Below are positions 33,915 through 43,370 of a stretch of DNA of 64,000 bases, in pieces. The notes beneath the pieces are model-generated. The model ran no database searches. It saw only the letters and a list, made by a program, of their open reading frames with translations, and was not told where the DNA came from. The stretch comes from Thioalkalivibrio sp. HK1 (lineage in GTDB: Bacteria; Pseudomonadota; Gammaproteobacteria; HK1), in assembly GCA_000583135.1 (NCBI GenBank), contig JFBG01000038.1, forward strand, positions 1 through 64,000. The letters are read 5' to 3'. Every line of letters begins with the position of its first letter. Position 1 is the stretch's first letter. The translations under genes were made by a program, and so were the position numbers.

Positions 33915-35631
33915 AGCCTCCTCCTGGCCTTGCCTGCTTCGCAATTCGATGGATCGCATCGAGTTTTTCGGTGATCTCGCTATCGATATCATCAAGATCC
34001 ATCCATTCGACGAGGCGATGGAAGTCTTTTTTCGCCATCGAGTTGTAGACGTCGATCGCACTGTAAAATTGCCGGAAAAGCGGGATCAAAAAATCATCGC
34101 CGGCTTTGATATCTTCACCCCAAGGCGAACCCTTGCCAAGCGTTTCAAGCGATCCTTCGATCTTGGAAATGCTGTTCTCCATCTGTTGCGACCATGCAGA
34201 AGTGGCTATATCTCCTATATAGCTCCGCCCTTCCTCTTGAGAGAAAGATAAGAGCGTCTTTCTTTGACAAAGATAGTTCTCGATCTCACGTTTACGCCAC
34301 ATCATCTGTTCGAAATCGTCACTCGGTTGCAAGTCGGTATCGAGCCGATCGTAGATGGCGATCGCCACCAAATCGGATTTCGCCTCTCGCAAGCCTTGAT
34401 AATGCGATTGAGCGTCTTTCGGGTGATTGGAAACATAACGAACGAAAGGATTTTTCAGTGACTCTTGCGCCGGATGATCCAATTTTCGGGCGAAGGCTTG
34501 CAAGATATCGAGATCCGTCGAGCCTTCGAGATAGAGCACCCAGCCGGTTTGTTCGGCCAACATATAGTGATGAAAATCGATATCCTTCAACGCTTTGAGA
34601 ACCTGACCCTTTTTATTGACCCGATGAGGCTTGCCGACAAAAGCGACCAACGCATCTCCTCGCTCGACGGCTTGGGAGAGCACAACCTCCGAATGACTGG
34701 CGGCGATGATCTGATTTCCATGCTTTTGCGCTTTGTCGCCGAGCAATCGATAAATCTGACGCTGACGCAGAATTTCCAAGTGGGCATCCGGCTCGTCGAG
34801 CAATAACGCCGCCCCGGGATTGGCCATCATATAGGCGAGCAATAAAAGAGTTTGTTGTTGCCCCCTTCCGCTAGCGGAAATATCCAGCGACGTCCCTTCG
34901 AGGGTGCGATAGGTCATCCTCAGCTCGCCCCGCTCCACTATATATCTAGGTCTATCGAGCCGACTTCCGAATAACTCCTCGATGCCATCGGCGAGTTCCT
35001 CCCATGCTTCCTCGCTGCCTTGATCATTGGCGATACCATGGCAAAGATTTCGCAGGATTTCCGCGGTGCGACCCTCGCCGATCCGAACATCGATGGCGCC
35101 TTGGTCGATCCGGGTCTCGTTGGCGATCAACCCCGACATCGGCGGTAAATAGGCGATCTTGGCTTCCAACGCCTGTTCCGGAACCGGCATGCGCCGATCG
35201 CCCATCGATAGCGGTCGACAATAAAAGGCTTCCGGATTCGCATGATCGAATTCGAATCCGCAGGACCATCGCTCGCCATTACGGGAGAATCCATCGACGA
35301 CGATCTCGATCAATATATTCTTCGGACGGGTTTTCCCATCGACATGACGGCCGCTTCTTGTCCGGCGACCACGCCATAAAAGATTCATCTCCGGCACCGG
35401 CACCGCGATCAGATCCCGGCGGTTGATGGTCACCCCGGGCCTTTTCATCGAAACCTCTCCAAGGCCTCGTTTTTCCGCCCAGCGCCTAAGACCGATATCC
35501 CACAAAGCCAGCGCTTGCAATGCGGCGGTCTTGCCCGAGTTATTCGGGCCGATCAATACCACCCGATCGTCGAGATCGATATCGACATCCTCGAAGGATT
35601 TGAAATTGCGAATCCGCAGTCGGTTCAACAT
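33913..35631 (-). CDS. AAA ATPase with C-terminal TOPRIM (OLD-like)
   Basis: This 572-residue protein has Walker A GPNNSGKT at 28-35 after RLRIRNFKSFEDVDIDLDD, an ABC-type signature SASGRGQQQT at ~252-261, Walker B ALLLDEPDAHLE at ~275-286 and the H-loop in IIAASHSEVVLS. A TOPRIM-like segment follows from ~364 (WVLYLEGSTDLDILQAFA; Glu369), with acidic residues further on. This is the layout of OLD/GajA-type nucleases, several of which act in phage defence. There is no GajB-like helicase or reverse transcriptase next to it, so it is a stand-alone member. It lies near the methyltransferase-HNH gene. Confidence 0.78.
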   Translation of the reverse strand: MLNRLRIRNFKSFEDVDIDLDDRVVLIGPNNSGKTAALQALALWDIGLRRWAEKRGLGEVSMKRPGVTINRRDLIAVPVPEMNLLWRGRRTRSGRHVDGKTRPKNILIEIVVDGFSRNGERWSCGFEFDHANPEAFYCRPLSMGDRRMPVPEQALEAKIAYLPPMSGLIANETRIDQGAIDVRIGEGRTAEILRNLCHGIANDQGSEEAWEELADGIEELFGSRLDRPRYIVERGELRMTYRTLEGTSLDISASGRGQQQTLLLLAYMMANPGAALLLDEPDAHLEILRQRQIYRLLGDKAQKHGNQIIAASHSEVVLSQAVERGDALVAFVGKPHRVNKKGQVLKALKDIDFHHYMLAEQTGWVLYLEGSTDLDILQAFARKLDHPAQESLKNPFVRYVSNHPKDAQSHYQGLREAKSDLVAIAIYDRLDTDLQPSDDFEQMMWRKREIENYLCQRKTLLSFSQEEGRSYIGDIATSAWSQQMENSISKIEGSLETLGKGSPWGEDIKAGDDFLIPLFRQFYSAIDVYNSMAKKDFHRLVEWMDLDDIDSEITEKLDAIHRIAKQARPGGG

Positions 35632-36395
35632 GATTGCACTCTCGTTCGTTTCGGGGACATCGATGATTCGTCCGGAATTTCATCCGTTATCCGAAGGGCA
35701 ACGAGATCATAAGCCGATACCCGTCGACGGGATTTTACGACGCTTGATGACAAGCCTTATAACCCTTCGATCTCCTTTTTCGATATCATCGAAGACATCC
35801 TGCCGATCTTCTTCTGCGATCGACCGAATGCTGCCGATGGATTGAGAGGCAAGGGCCGAGGAAGTAAAGGGAATGACCGATAGCGCTCGATTCGAAGGCA
35901 ATCTCTCGCAGGCGCAGAATCGACGGTCGTTCGTTCTTCGCTCAAGGTTCGAAGGCCGGGTTGCGCCATGACCGGGGCCATGCCGAAGGGACAAGGGGTG
36001 GATATCGGCGCTGGGGCTTCGTATCTCGATATTGCCGGCGGGATCGGCGCTTCGCCTCGCACCAAGGGACCGCGGCAGACCATCAAAAAGGAAGCACCCG
36101 CACGTTCGGGGATCATCACATCGCCCGCACGGGATCCCGATTCGCCATCCGCCGATTCACCGCCCGCATCGGCGACGATTTCGCTCCCGACCACACCTTG
36201 AAGGCGCTCCTTCACGAAGCCTTCCCGAGCATGCACGGCCGAGGCACGAACAGATGCTCGGTGCCGATGATCCCGCCAAGGAAAGGGCGAAATCGATGGC
36301 ACTCTCTCTTTCATGCAAAATCCTCTATCCTTTCGACCCCGATACCACCACGATGCAGTCCGAATCACGACGCAAGCCGAATCGAGGAAAAAGCC
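35632..36395. other. 764-base stretch without a supported gene
   Basis: This stretch lies between the divergent ATPase and TerB-like genes. Long frames exist on the minus strand, but they run on as an antisense of the TerB gene and lack ribosome sites. The segment at ~35960-36200 is open in several frames and could be a decayed gene, but I recognise no family. No RNA gene is evident. Confidence 0.4.
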
Positions 36396-36872
36396 ATGCC
36401 GGGATTGATACGAAGGCTGGGCATCAAAGCCTTGCTTGAATCCCTGTCGAATCCGATGCCCGGCGATCCGGCCGAGCAGGAACACGATTACGAACTGGCA
36501 ACCGCCATCTTGCTCATCGAGGTGATGCGGGCGGATCGAACGAGCCACCCCGACGAGCGCAAGACAGTGGTGGCAACCTTGGTGCGCGCCTTCCAGCTCG
36601 ATGAGAGCGAAGCTCAGGCCTTGATCGCCAAAGGCGAGAGTCGGGCGGATGAAGTCGTATCCCTGCACGAGTTCACCCAAGCGATCAACCGCCGGCTCGA
36701 TGCCGAGCAAAAGGCGCATATCGTGGAACTGCTGTGGCGCGTGGCCTTCGCCGACGGCGATTTGGATCGCTACGAAGAGCACCTGATCCGCCGCATCGCC
36801 GATCTCCTCCACATTCCGCATTCGACCTACATCCAAAAGAAACTGAGCGTCGGCGAGGAGATGGCATTGTGA
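36396..36872 (+). CDS. TerB-like protein
   Basis: This 158-residue all-helical acidic protein has two acidic helix-hairpins typical of the TerB fold: EVMRADRTSHPDERKTVVA, and later RVAFADGDLDRYEEHLIRRI. Asp/Glu clusters could bind metal. TerB was named for tellurite resistance, but stand-alone copies like this one are widespread and uncharacterised. GAGGA lies 8 bases before ATG 36396. No other ter gene is nearby. Confidence 0.82.
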   Translation: MPGLIRRLGIKALLESLSNPMPGDPAEQEHDYELATAILLIEVMRADRTSHPDERKTVVATLVRAFQLDESEAQALIAKGESRADEVVSLHEFTQAINRRLDAEQKAHIVELLWRVAFADGDLDRYEEHLIRRIADLLHIPHSTYIQKKLSVGEEMAL

Positions 36873-36979
36873 ACCACCCGGCCTCCTTCATGGCCAGGAT
36901 CAAGCAAAGCCGACTTTCGAGTCCCTCGTCCTGAAGATAAGAGGGTCACATCGGGTAGTGCCAAAGCGCCAAAAACCGC

Positions 36980-37011
36980 TTGACAAATCCGAGATGATTT
37001 GGGTGTATACT
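36980..37011 (+). promoter_or_regulatory. Possible promoter of the methyltransferase-HNH gene
   Basis: TTGACA at 36980-36985 and TATACT at 37006-37011 are good hexamers but 20 bases apart, longer than the usual 16-18. They lie about 140 bases upstream of ATG 37150 in a non-coding stretch. Confidence 0.3.
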
Positions 37012-37149
37012 GCGCTGATCGAAGAGCGAGCATCGAAGTGGAAGCCGATGCCGTAGCGGAGAAATCCCGATGTGAGCGCTATCGGAAGAAGATCTCCTCG
37101 ATTGATATCAAATATATTGAAAACAAACAACGAGGTTGACAAATTCGCC

Positions 37150-38404
37150 ATGAGAAGAAAAGCAAAAAACCTTATTACCCCCCCCCCCCAGAAATTTTGC
37201 AAATTCGACTATCTGGACCAGGGATAATTTACATATTCTTCGTAGACTCAACTCCGAATCGGTTGATCTGATCTATCTTGATCCGCCTTTCAACTCAAAA
37301 CGAGATTATGCCGCTCCTATAGGTTCGGAAGCGGCCGGTGCGGCGTTCAAAGATACTTGGACACTTTCGGATATAGACGAAGCATGGATTGATATTCTGC
37401 GAGATAAATACCCGCGCATTCGTGAATTTCTTAGGTGGGCACCTGAATCAAATTCGGATAAATCGTATCTTGTCTATCTTGCCATGCGCCTTATCGAATG
37501 TCATCGAGTACTTGCATCGACAGGCTCACTTTATTTGCATTGCGATCCAACGATGTCGCATTATCTAAAAATACTTCTCGATAAGATTTTTGGAAAAGAT
37601 AATTTTCGAAACGAGATAGTATGGTGTTATTCAACTAGCGGTCGTAGCAAAAAGAAATTTGCAGCCAAACACGATATCATTTTATTTTATAGTAAATCGG
37701 AAAACTACAGATTTGAATATTCCTTAAAAATCAGTCAGAAATATCTAGATAGCCATTATCGACAAACCGACGAAAATGGCAGACGATGTAGAATCCGTGT
37801 CGACGCCGGTAAGGTAAGAATATACTACCCCGAAGAAGGAATGACTTGCAATGATTGGTGGACTGATATCCCCTATGTTAATAGTCAAGCCAAAGAAAGA
37901 ACGGGCTATCCCACTCAAAAACCGCTTGCACTATTAAGCCGCATTATCAAAGCATCAAGTCAAGAAGGTGACATCGTACTCGATCCATTCGCCGGATGTG
38001 CAACCACTTGCGTGGCGGCCGAAGGACTTTATCGTCGCTGGATAGGGATTGACATCTCCGAAAAAGCGGTTGAACTCGTCAAACGTCGCATCAAGAATGA
38101 TCTCGGCATCCTTTCACCGAATGTAATTCATCGAACGGATATTCCAAAGCGTACCGATATCGGAAAAATCCCCCGCTATAACTCACCGGAGATCAAGAAA
38201 CACTTATTCGGGAAACAAACCGGTCAATGTGCGGGTTGTCATAGTCGATTCGAATTCCGCCATCTTGAAGTCGATCACTATATCGCCCAATCGGTCGGCG
38301 GGACCGATCATATCGACAATCTTCAACTGCTTTGTTCTTCATGCAATCGGATAAAAGGCAACCGGGGTCAGGAATATCTCATCACCCAACTGAATCTCGA
38401 TTGA
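37150..38404 (+). CDS. DNA methyltransferase-HNH nuclease fusion, out of frame (phase-variable type)
   Basis: From ATG 37150 the frame reads MRRKAKNLITPPP and enters a run of 12 C. As written it then stops at 37225-37227. With 11 C (or 8 or 14) it continues in the frame that encodes the enzyme, giving 417 residues for 11 C. The body has the catalytic motif in VDLIYLDPPFNSKRDY (~38-53) and SAM motif I in DPFAGCATTCVAAEG (~278-292), the beta-class order, so it should methylate adenine N6 or cytosine N4. The last ~75 residues are an HNH domain: CAGCHSRF, LEVDHYIAQSVGGTDHIDNL, LLCSSCNRIKGNRG. The part from ATG 37484 alone would lack DPPF. Base composition is A+T-rich, suggesting transfer. Confidence 0.8.
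37178..37189 (+). repeat. Poly(C) tract of 12 at the start of the methyltransferase gene
   Basis: Twelve consecutive C lie nine codons after the proposed start codon. Slipped-strand changes in such tracts switch contingency genes on and off. The present length places the start out of frame with the body. An assembly or sequencing error in the homopolymer would look the same. Confidence 0.9.
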
Positions 38405-38453
38405 TTCGTTTCGGCACCGCCCGATATAACCCTCAGAAGAAAAGTACCACTCC

Positions 38454-39194
38454 CTACTCCCCTTCACCCGGTTCACTGCTAAAGAAAATATTCCTGTACC
38501 AACCCACGGCCTCGCCGCCGGTGTTGTCGGTATCGGTCATGATCGCCACTCCGTCGATGGTGCGTGCATCTTCTCCGAGAAGGCTTTGGAAGTCGGCCCG
38601 CACATCTCGCCATTCGCTGATCCATTGGCCGGCTTGGGTGTCGCCGCTTTGCAATGCCACATTATGGGAGGCGTCGGTATAGGCGCTCGGCCATGTCTGG
38701 CCTTGGGCTTGGGTGCCCGCCCAGACATAGTTGACGGCTCGGGTTTTCCAGCGAAGGATGGGATGAGAGCGAACCACATAGACCCTCGCACTGTAATCGT
38801 CCCCCTCCTTCGTGCGTTCATCGGCTCCGGGGATGCTCTTGTCGATCCGCCAATCCCAGTGTAGATAAGGGGTTTTCTCGAGATCGACGCGGATCTCTAG
38901 ATAAAGCACCGAGGCGGTACTTCGGCTCGTCGCCCGCAATGCCGGACGCTCGGAAATCTCCACCGCCTCGTAGATCGTTTGGCCGCTGAATATCCTCTCC
39001 TTCCACATATCCTGTCCGGCATCTTGCCCCCAGGATTCGATATCGGCGTCGGAGAGGATCGAAACCCGATCCGGCTCTTGCGCGGCAAAGGTCTGCGCCG
39101 GCAGAAAAAAACATCCGATGATGCACATCGTCGCCGCCACCGGCGAGCGTATCGATGACCTAAGATCGGCAAGGGTCTTTTTCGGTGATCGCAT
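38454..39194 (-). CDS. DUF3047 family protein
   Basis: This 246-residue exported protein has a long signal sequence ending near residue 37 (ATMCIIGCFFLPAQTFAAQ). The DUF3047 pattern follows: YLEIRVDLEKTPYLHWDWRI, then KEGDDYSARVYVV, KTRAVNYVWAG and IDGVAIMTDTDNTGGEAVGW, with the conserved WYRNIFF near the end. The fold is probably a secreted beta-sandwich; its role is unknown. A GGGGG lies 9 bases before ATG 39194. It follows the tungstate transporter genes on the same strand. Confidence 0.85.
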   Translation of the reverse strand: MRSPKKTLADLRSSIRSPVAATMCIIGCFFLPAQTFAAQEPDRVSILSDADIESWGQDAGQDMWKERIFSGQTIYEAVEISERPALRATSRSTASVLYLEIRVDLEKTPYLHWDWRIDKSIPGADERTKEGDDYSARVYVVRSHPILRWKTRAVNYVWAGTQAQGQTWPSAYTDASHNVALQSGDTQAGQWISEWRDVRADFQSLLGEDARTIDGVAIMTDTDNTGGEAVGWYRNIFFSSEPGEGE

Positions 39195-39322
39195 TTTTTC
39201 TTACCCCCTGGGTGTCGTTCGGGTGATCGTCGTTGCTTGGTTCTCGCCGAATGGCGTTCCATCGATGTCTTATGAGACTATCGTCTATCGATAGTATCTA
39301 TCAATAGTGCTGAATGCCCCTC

Positions 39323-40207
39323 TCACCGCTTCGCATTCGGAAAGAACAAAGGCTGCCCGTCGATGCGATACGAGGCGATCGCCTCCTGTCCGGTGCTCGA
39401 TAGGATCCAATCCACGAATCGCCGTCCTTGTTTCGCTTTGACTCCGGGATGACGATCGGGATTGACAAGGATGATCCCGTACTGGTTGAACAGCCTCGGA
39501 TCGCCTTGCACCAATATCCGATGATTCCCTTTGTTGCCGAAGGCGATCCAAGTGGCGCGATCCGTCAGCGCATAGGCATCCATCCCCACCGCGATATTGA
39601 GCGTCGTTCCCATCCCCGAGCCCGTTTCCCGATACCAACGACCCGAAGCCGCCTGCACATCCACCCCGGCCATCCGCCACAATCGCAGTTCCGCCTTGTG
39701 GGTTCCGCTGTCGTCACCTCGAGAAGCGAAGGGTCGTTTCGTATCGGCGATCATCGATAGCGCCGAGGGCGCATCGTCTTGACCTTCGATCCCCGCAGGA
39801 TCCCGAGCCGGTCCGACGATGATGAAATCGTTGTACATCACATCGAAGCGCTCGACCCCGTGACCCTCGGCCACGAAACGCTCTTCGTCGATCCTGGAAT
39901 GGGTCAGCAGAACATCCCCGTCTCCGTTTTTAGCATTGCGCAGCGCCTGACCGGTACCCACCGCCACCACCCTGACCTCGATACCGGTATCGGCCTGAAA
40001 GAGCGGTAGCAGATGCTCGAAAAGACCGGAGTTCCGGGTCGATGTCGTCGATTGGACGATGATAAAGGGCGAGTCGTTCTCTTGGGCGAAGGCGAGCGAA
40101 GACAGACCCATTAAGATCGAGAGGGCCAAAGCGGCGAGGAGCGGATAAAGCCCGATGCTTGGAAAGAATCCACGGCGAGACGGCAAGGCCGTCGACGATC
40201 CGAACAC
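39323..40207 (-). CDS. tupA: Tungstate ABC transporter binding protein
   Basis: This is a 294-residue exported binding protein. The GTG start at 40207 has AGGA 8 bases upstream and gives a signal peptide ending near residue 41 (AALALSILMGLSSLAFAQE). The mature start IIVQSTTSTRNSGLFEHLLP contains the TTS oxyanion motif of TupA. NAKNGDGDVLLTHSRIDEE, SRGDDSGTHKAELRLW and GSGMGTTLNIA are also family hallmarks. It delivers tungstate with high selectivity. It is the last gene of a tupB-tupC-tupA set on the minus strand. Confidence 0.9.
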   Translation of the reverse strand: MFGSSTALPSRRGFFPSIGLYPLLAALALSILMGLSSLAFAQENDSPFIIVQSTTSTRNSGLFEHLLPLFQADTGIEVRVVAVGTGQALRNAKNGDGDVLLTHSRIDEERFVAEGHGVERFDVMYNDFIIVGPARDPAGIEGQDDAPSALSMIADTKRPFASRGDDSGTHKAELRLWRMAGVDVQAASGRWYRETGSGMGTTLNIAVGMDAYALTDRATWIAFGNKGNHRILVQGDPRLFNQYGIILVNPDRHPGVKAKQGRRFVDWILSSTGQEAIASYRIDGQPLFFPNAKR

Positions 40208-40323
40208 GGCGATATTCCTTTGAATGAAGAGGGTTTTCGAAGCCGGACCCGATGGCGCCCGGCAGTGCCCGATGGATATCCGAATCGGCATCGAACGGCG
40301 AGCGTTCCAAAATCTCGCACGCT

Positions 40324-41199
40324 TCACTCGCCCTCGAGATAGAGGCGACCTTCGCTCCAAGCGCGCATCGCCGGCGAACGGGGATCATCCAATCGCTGCG
40401 ATACCGGGCCTGCTTCGACGACCCTGCCCGCATGGAGAAAGATCAGGTCATCCCCGAGCCGACGCGCCTGCCCCTTGTCGTGGGTCACCAAGACGATGGC
40501 GACCCCCTCGGCGTGGGCTTGCTCGATCAAGGACTCGACCGCATGGGTCGATGCCGGATCGAGGCTCGCCATCGGCTCGTCCAGGAAAAGCATCCTCGGG
40601 GAGGTCGATAACGCCCGCGCCAGCGAAAGACGCTGCTGCTCGCCACCGGAAAGCAATCGCGCCGGACGGTCCGCCTGATCTGCAAGGCGAGCCCGCGCAA
40701 GGGCCTTGGTCTCGCGCTCGGCACGCTCCGAGCCCCCGATGCCGCGCACCGCAAGGGCAAAACGCAGATTTCCCCGCACCGAGCGCCGCAGCATCACCGG
40801 TCGTTGGAAAACCATCGCTTGCAGACGACGGGCGGCTCGATCGAGCCTGCGACCCTGCCAGCGCACCTCCCCGGCGGTGGGTCGCACCAAGCCGTGCAGC
40901 AAACGCAGGAGCAGGCTCTTGCCCGCACCGTTGGCCCCCATGATCACCGTGCGACGCCCGCTGCGAATATCGATATCGATATCGCGCAACAGCCACTTTC
41001 CCCCGGCCTCGAAGCAAAGGCCTCGAGTCTCCATCAGCGGCGATTGCGGCTCCAAGGCTATTCCGTCTTTCGACTTCGAAGGCTCGGATACCCGACGACC
41101 ATCGGTTGTCGTTGCCGCGTTTTTCGAAGGCGAATCATGCGCCGCCGGAGCGAAGAGATCGATCGCGCTTTCGGACATGGTTTGAAAAATCCCGGCCAT
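40324..41199 (-). CDS. tupC: Tungstate ABC transporter ATPase
   Basis: This 291-residue ATPase has Walker A GANGAGKSLL (~88-97), the signature LSGGEQQRLSLARALS and Walker B MLFLDEPMASLDPAS. The switch His is in LVTHDKGQARRLGDD. The first ~50 residues before METRGLCFEAGG are an extra polar extension, so the true start may lie downstream of ATG 41199. It lies between the permease and the binding protein. Confidence 0.88.
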   Translation of the reverse strand: MAGIFQTMSESAIDLFAPAAHDSPSKNAATTTDGRRVSEPSKSKDGIALEPQSPLMETRGLCFEAGGKWLLRDIDIDIRSGRRTVIMGANGAGKSLLLRLLHGLVRPTAGEVRWQGRRLDRAARRLQAMVFQRPVMLRRSVRGNLRFALAVRGIGGSERAERETKALARARLADQADRPARLLSGGEQQRLSLARALSTSPRMLFLDEPMASLDPASTHAVESLIEQAHAEGVAIVLVTHDKGQARRLGDDLIFLHAGRVVEAGPVSQRLDDPRSPAMRAWSEGRLYLEGE

Positions 41200-41217
41200 C
41201 CTTTCGTGGGTTCATGT

Positions 41218-41925
41218 TCATGCCAAGGCGGAGCGCTCGGCGAAGGCCCGCAGCGCCATCACCCCGGCATTGATCATCACCGCCAACAGCAGCAAAACGA
41301 TCCCCAGCGCCAGAGCGAGCTGCAAATTCCCTTTCGAGGTCTCGAGGGCGATGGCCGTGGTCATCACCCGCGTGACGTGGTTGATATTCCCCCCGACGAT
41401 GATCACCGCCCCGACCTCGGAGATCGCCCGGCCGAAACCCGCCAATACCGCGGTCAACAGGCTGTAGCGCGCATCCTTCATCAGTTCGAGGATGCGGCGG
41501 ATCTTCCCCGCTTGCATCGATGCGAACTGCTCGGCGTATTCAAGATGCAGATCCTCGACCACTTGTCGGGTGAGGGCGGCGACGATCGGGGTGATGAGGA
41601 TCGTCTGCGCGATGATCATCGCCACCGGGGTATAGAGCAGGCCGAGCGGACCCAAGGGACCGGAGGCCGAAAGGATCAGGTAGGCGATCAGCCCCACCAC
41701 CACCGGCGGCAGCCCCATCAGCGTATTGAGAAGAACGATCAGCGCGCTGCGCCCGGGAAAGGCGAAGGCTCCCGCCAGCGCTCCGACCGGCAGACCGATG
41801 AAGCAGGCAATCACCAAGGAAACCAAAGTGATGCGCAGCGAAAGACCGATGATCTCCATCAAATCGGGATCCAGCGCCACAAGCAACCCTGCCGCCTCGC
41901 CCAAAATGCCGCCGAAATCACTCAT
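41218..41925 (-). CDS. tupB: Tungstate ABC transporter permease
   Basis: This 235-residue inner-membrane permease has five to six membrane segments. The TupB-typical stretch NTLMGLPPVVVGLIAYLILS is followed by SGPLGPLGLLYTPVAMIIAQ. The ATPase-contact loop is FASMQAGKIRRILELMKDAR, with GRAISEVGAVIIVGGNINHV after it. It is first in the tupB-tupC-tupA order. Confidence 0.9.
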   Translation of the reverse strand: MSDFGGILGEAAGLLVALDPDLMEIIGLSLRITLVSLVIACFIGLPVGALAGAFAFPGRSALIVLLNTLMGLPPVVVGLIAYLILSASGPLGPLGLLYTPVAMIIAQTILITPIVAALTRQVVEDLHLEYAEQFASMQAGKIRRILELMKDARYSLLTAVLAGFGRAISEVGAVIIVGGNINHVTRVMTTAIALETSKGNLQLALALGIVLLLLAVMINAGVMALRAFAERSALA

Positions 41926-42344
41926 CGATAGGCATCCTTCCTAACCTCTTTCTCTTACGCCCCGATATCGGAAATACCCCTCATCGCGGAGGGCTTTTGC
42001 GCTTCGTCGGCGAAATCGCTTCGAAGCCGAGACGATCGCTCGAAAAGCCGCAGGCGGTCGGTGCGGATCATAAAGGCCATTGTCCAAGCGGTCCGGCCAA
42101 GCGATCCGGTAGTGATTCGAATGCGCATCGAACGCTTCTAGATGCGATCTTGATTTTCACCCTTGATGACTCGCCGCCTTTGTATGCGCTTTTATGCGCT
42201 TTTATGCGCTTTTATGCGCTTTTATGCGCTTCAAGGCTTCTTCTTCCGATACGATGCCGATCGAAGCCGCCTACGAATGCCTACGAATGCCATCGAAAGA
42301 AGCGAAATCCGAGCGCCGATATCCGGCGGGATCGATGGAAAAAG
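41926..42344. other. Intergenic region upstream of tupB with two 10-bp tandem repeats
   Basis: This 419-base stretch between xerC and the tup genes holds the array at 42184-42231 and a second, shorter one (CTACGAATGC twice, 42271-42290). No gene is supported. The tup promoter should lie in its left part. Confidence 0.5.
42184..42231. repeat. 10-bp tandem repeat (ATGCGCTTTT, about 4.8 copies)
   Basis: Four perfect copies of ATGCGCTTTT plus a partial fifth run from 42184 to 42231, between the 3' end of xerC and the 5' end of the tup operon. The period is close to one helical turn. Confidence 0.85.
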
Positions 42345-43370
42345 TCACTTCTTTTTCGCCCTCGGATGCCCCCGATCATAAGCCCGCGCCAGATGCTGAA
42401 AATCGAGATGGGTATAGATCTGCGTGCTCGAAATATCGGCATGACCCAAGAGTTCTTGCACCGCCCGCAGATCCCCGCTCGATTCCAGCATATGTGTGGC
42501 GAAGGAATGTCGCAGGAGATGGGGGTAAGCGTTGATCCCGATGCCGCGCTCGAGCGAGCGACGGGAAAATCGCATCTGCACCGAGCGGGGCGAGATCCGG
42601 CGACCTCGAAGGCTGACGAAGAGCGCTTCGACCCCGATGTGAGCGATACCCTTGCGCGCCGGCAGCCACTTTTGAATCGCCTCGCAAGCGTGGCTTCCGA
42701 CCGGAACCCGCCGCTCCTTGCGCCCCTTGCCGACCACCTGCACGATCCCTTCCGCCAGATCGACATCGCCGAGATCGAGAGCGCAGAGCTCGAAAAGACG
42801 CAGGCCCGAGGAATAGGCGAGTTCCAACAGGGCGCGATCTCGCAGGCTCAAAGGATCGTCGCCCTCGATGGCGACCAGCGCACAAGCGCGATCCACATCG
42901 AGCACCCCCGGTAGCCGCCGCGCGGATTTCGGGGCCGAGACCGAGCGCGCCGGGTTGTGATCGACATCGCCCTGTCCGATGCAAAAATCGAAGAAGGTGC
43001 GCAACGCCGAAAGGCTCCGGGCTATCGAACGCCCGCTTTGACCCGCGCGATGCCTCGAGGCTGCGAATTCCCGCACATCCTCCACTCGCACCGCCTTCCA
43101 ATCGATGCCCCCCCAAGCCATATCCGATGAAGGCTCGCCCGGGCGACGCTGCATCCCTTGCGCCGCTGGATCGGATGGGGGGATCGTCGAAGCCGAAGAT
43201 TTCATCGAAAAAAAAGCGTGAAAAGCCCCGAGATCGCGGCGGTAGGCGGCCACGGTATGGGCGGAAAGACCTCGGATTCTCTCGATATGCCGACAAAAAA
43301 GAACGACGGGATCGAGCGATGGATCGGGCTTCGATCCGAAATCGGGGGGCTTCGATGCGGGCGCCGACAC
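42345..43370 (-). CDS. xerC: Tyrosine recombinase
   Basis: This 341-residue site-specific recombinase resolves chromosome dimers with XerD at dif. Catalytic residues are Arg191 (SSGLRLFELCALD), Lys215 (GKGRKERRVP), His284 and Arg287 (HLLRHSFATHML), His310 (LLGHADISSTQ) and Tyr319 (IYTHLDF). The N-terminal core-binding domain (~22-130) carries an extra Ser/Pro-rich insertion of ~30 residues at 55-88, making it longer than the usual ~300. Adjacent dapF is a common neighbour in gammaproteobacteria. Confidence 0.92.
   Translation of the reverse strand: MSAPASKPPDFGSKPDPSLDPVVLFCRHIERIRGLSAHTVAAYRRDLGAFHAFFSMKSSASTIPPSDPAAQGMQRRPGEPSSDMAWGGIDWKAVRVEDVREFAASRHRAGQSGRSIARSLSALRTFFDFCIGQGDVDHNPARSVSAPKSARRLPGVLDVDRACALVAIEGDDPLSLRDRALLELAYSSGLRLFELCALDLGDVDLAEGIVQVVGKGRKERRVPVGSHACEAIQKWLPARKGIAHIGVEALFVSLRGRRISPRSVQMRFSRRSLERGIGINAYPHLLRHSFATHMLESSGDLRAVQELLGHADISSTQIYTHLDFQHLARAYDRGHPRAKKK

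Noticed and set aside
33913..35631. Gabija (GajA) assignment for the ATPase-TOPRIM gene
   Set aside because: No GajB-like helicase gene lies on either side, so only the broader OLD-like label is supported.
35757..36836. 359-residue minus-strand frame across the TerB-like gene and the gap before it
   Set aside because: Its first part is antisense of the TerB gene, and nothing in the rest resembles a known protein or has a ribosome site.
37484..38404. Methyltransferase as a complete gene starting at ATG 37484
   Set aside because: This start would remove the catalytic DPPF motif, which is encoded upstream in the same frame without an ATG. The poly(C) interpretation explains the upstream coding.
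39277..39295. Terminator after tupA from the ACTATCG/CGATAGT inverted repeat
   Set aside because: The stem is only 7 bp and A+T-rich, with no T-run on the minus strand.
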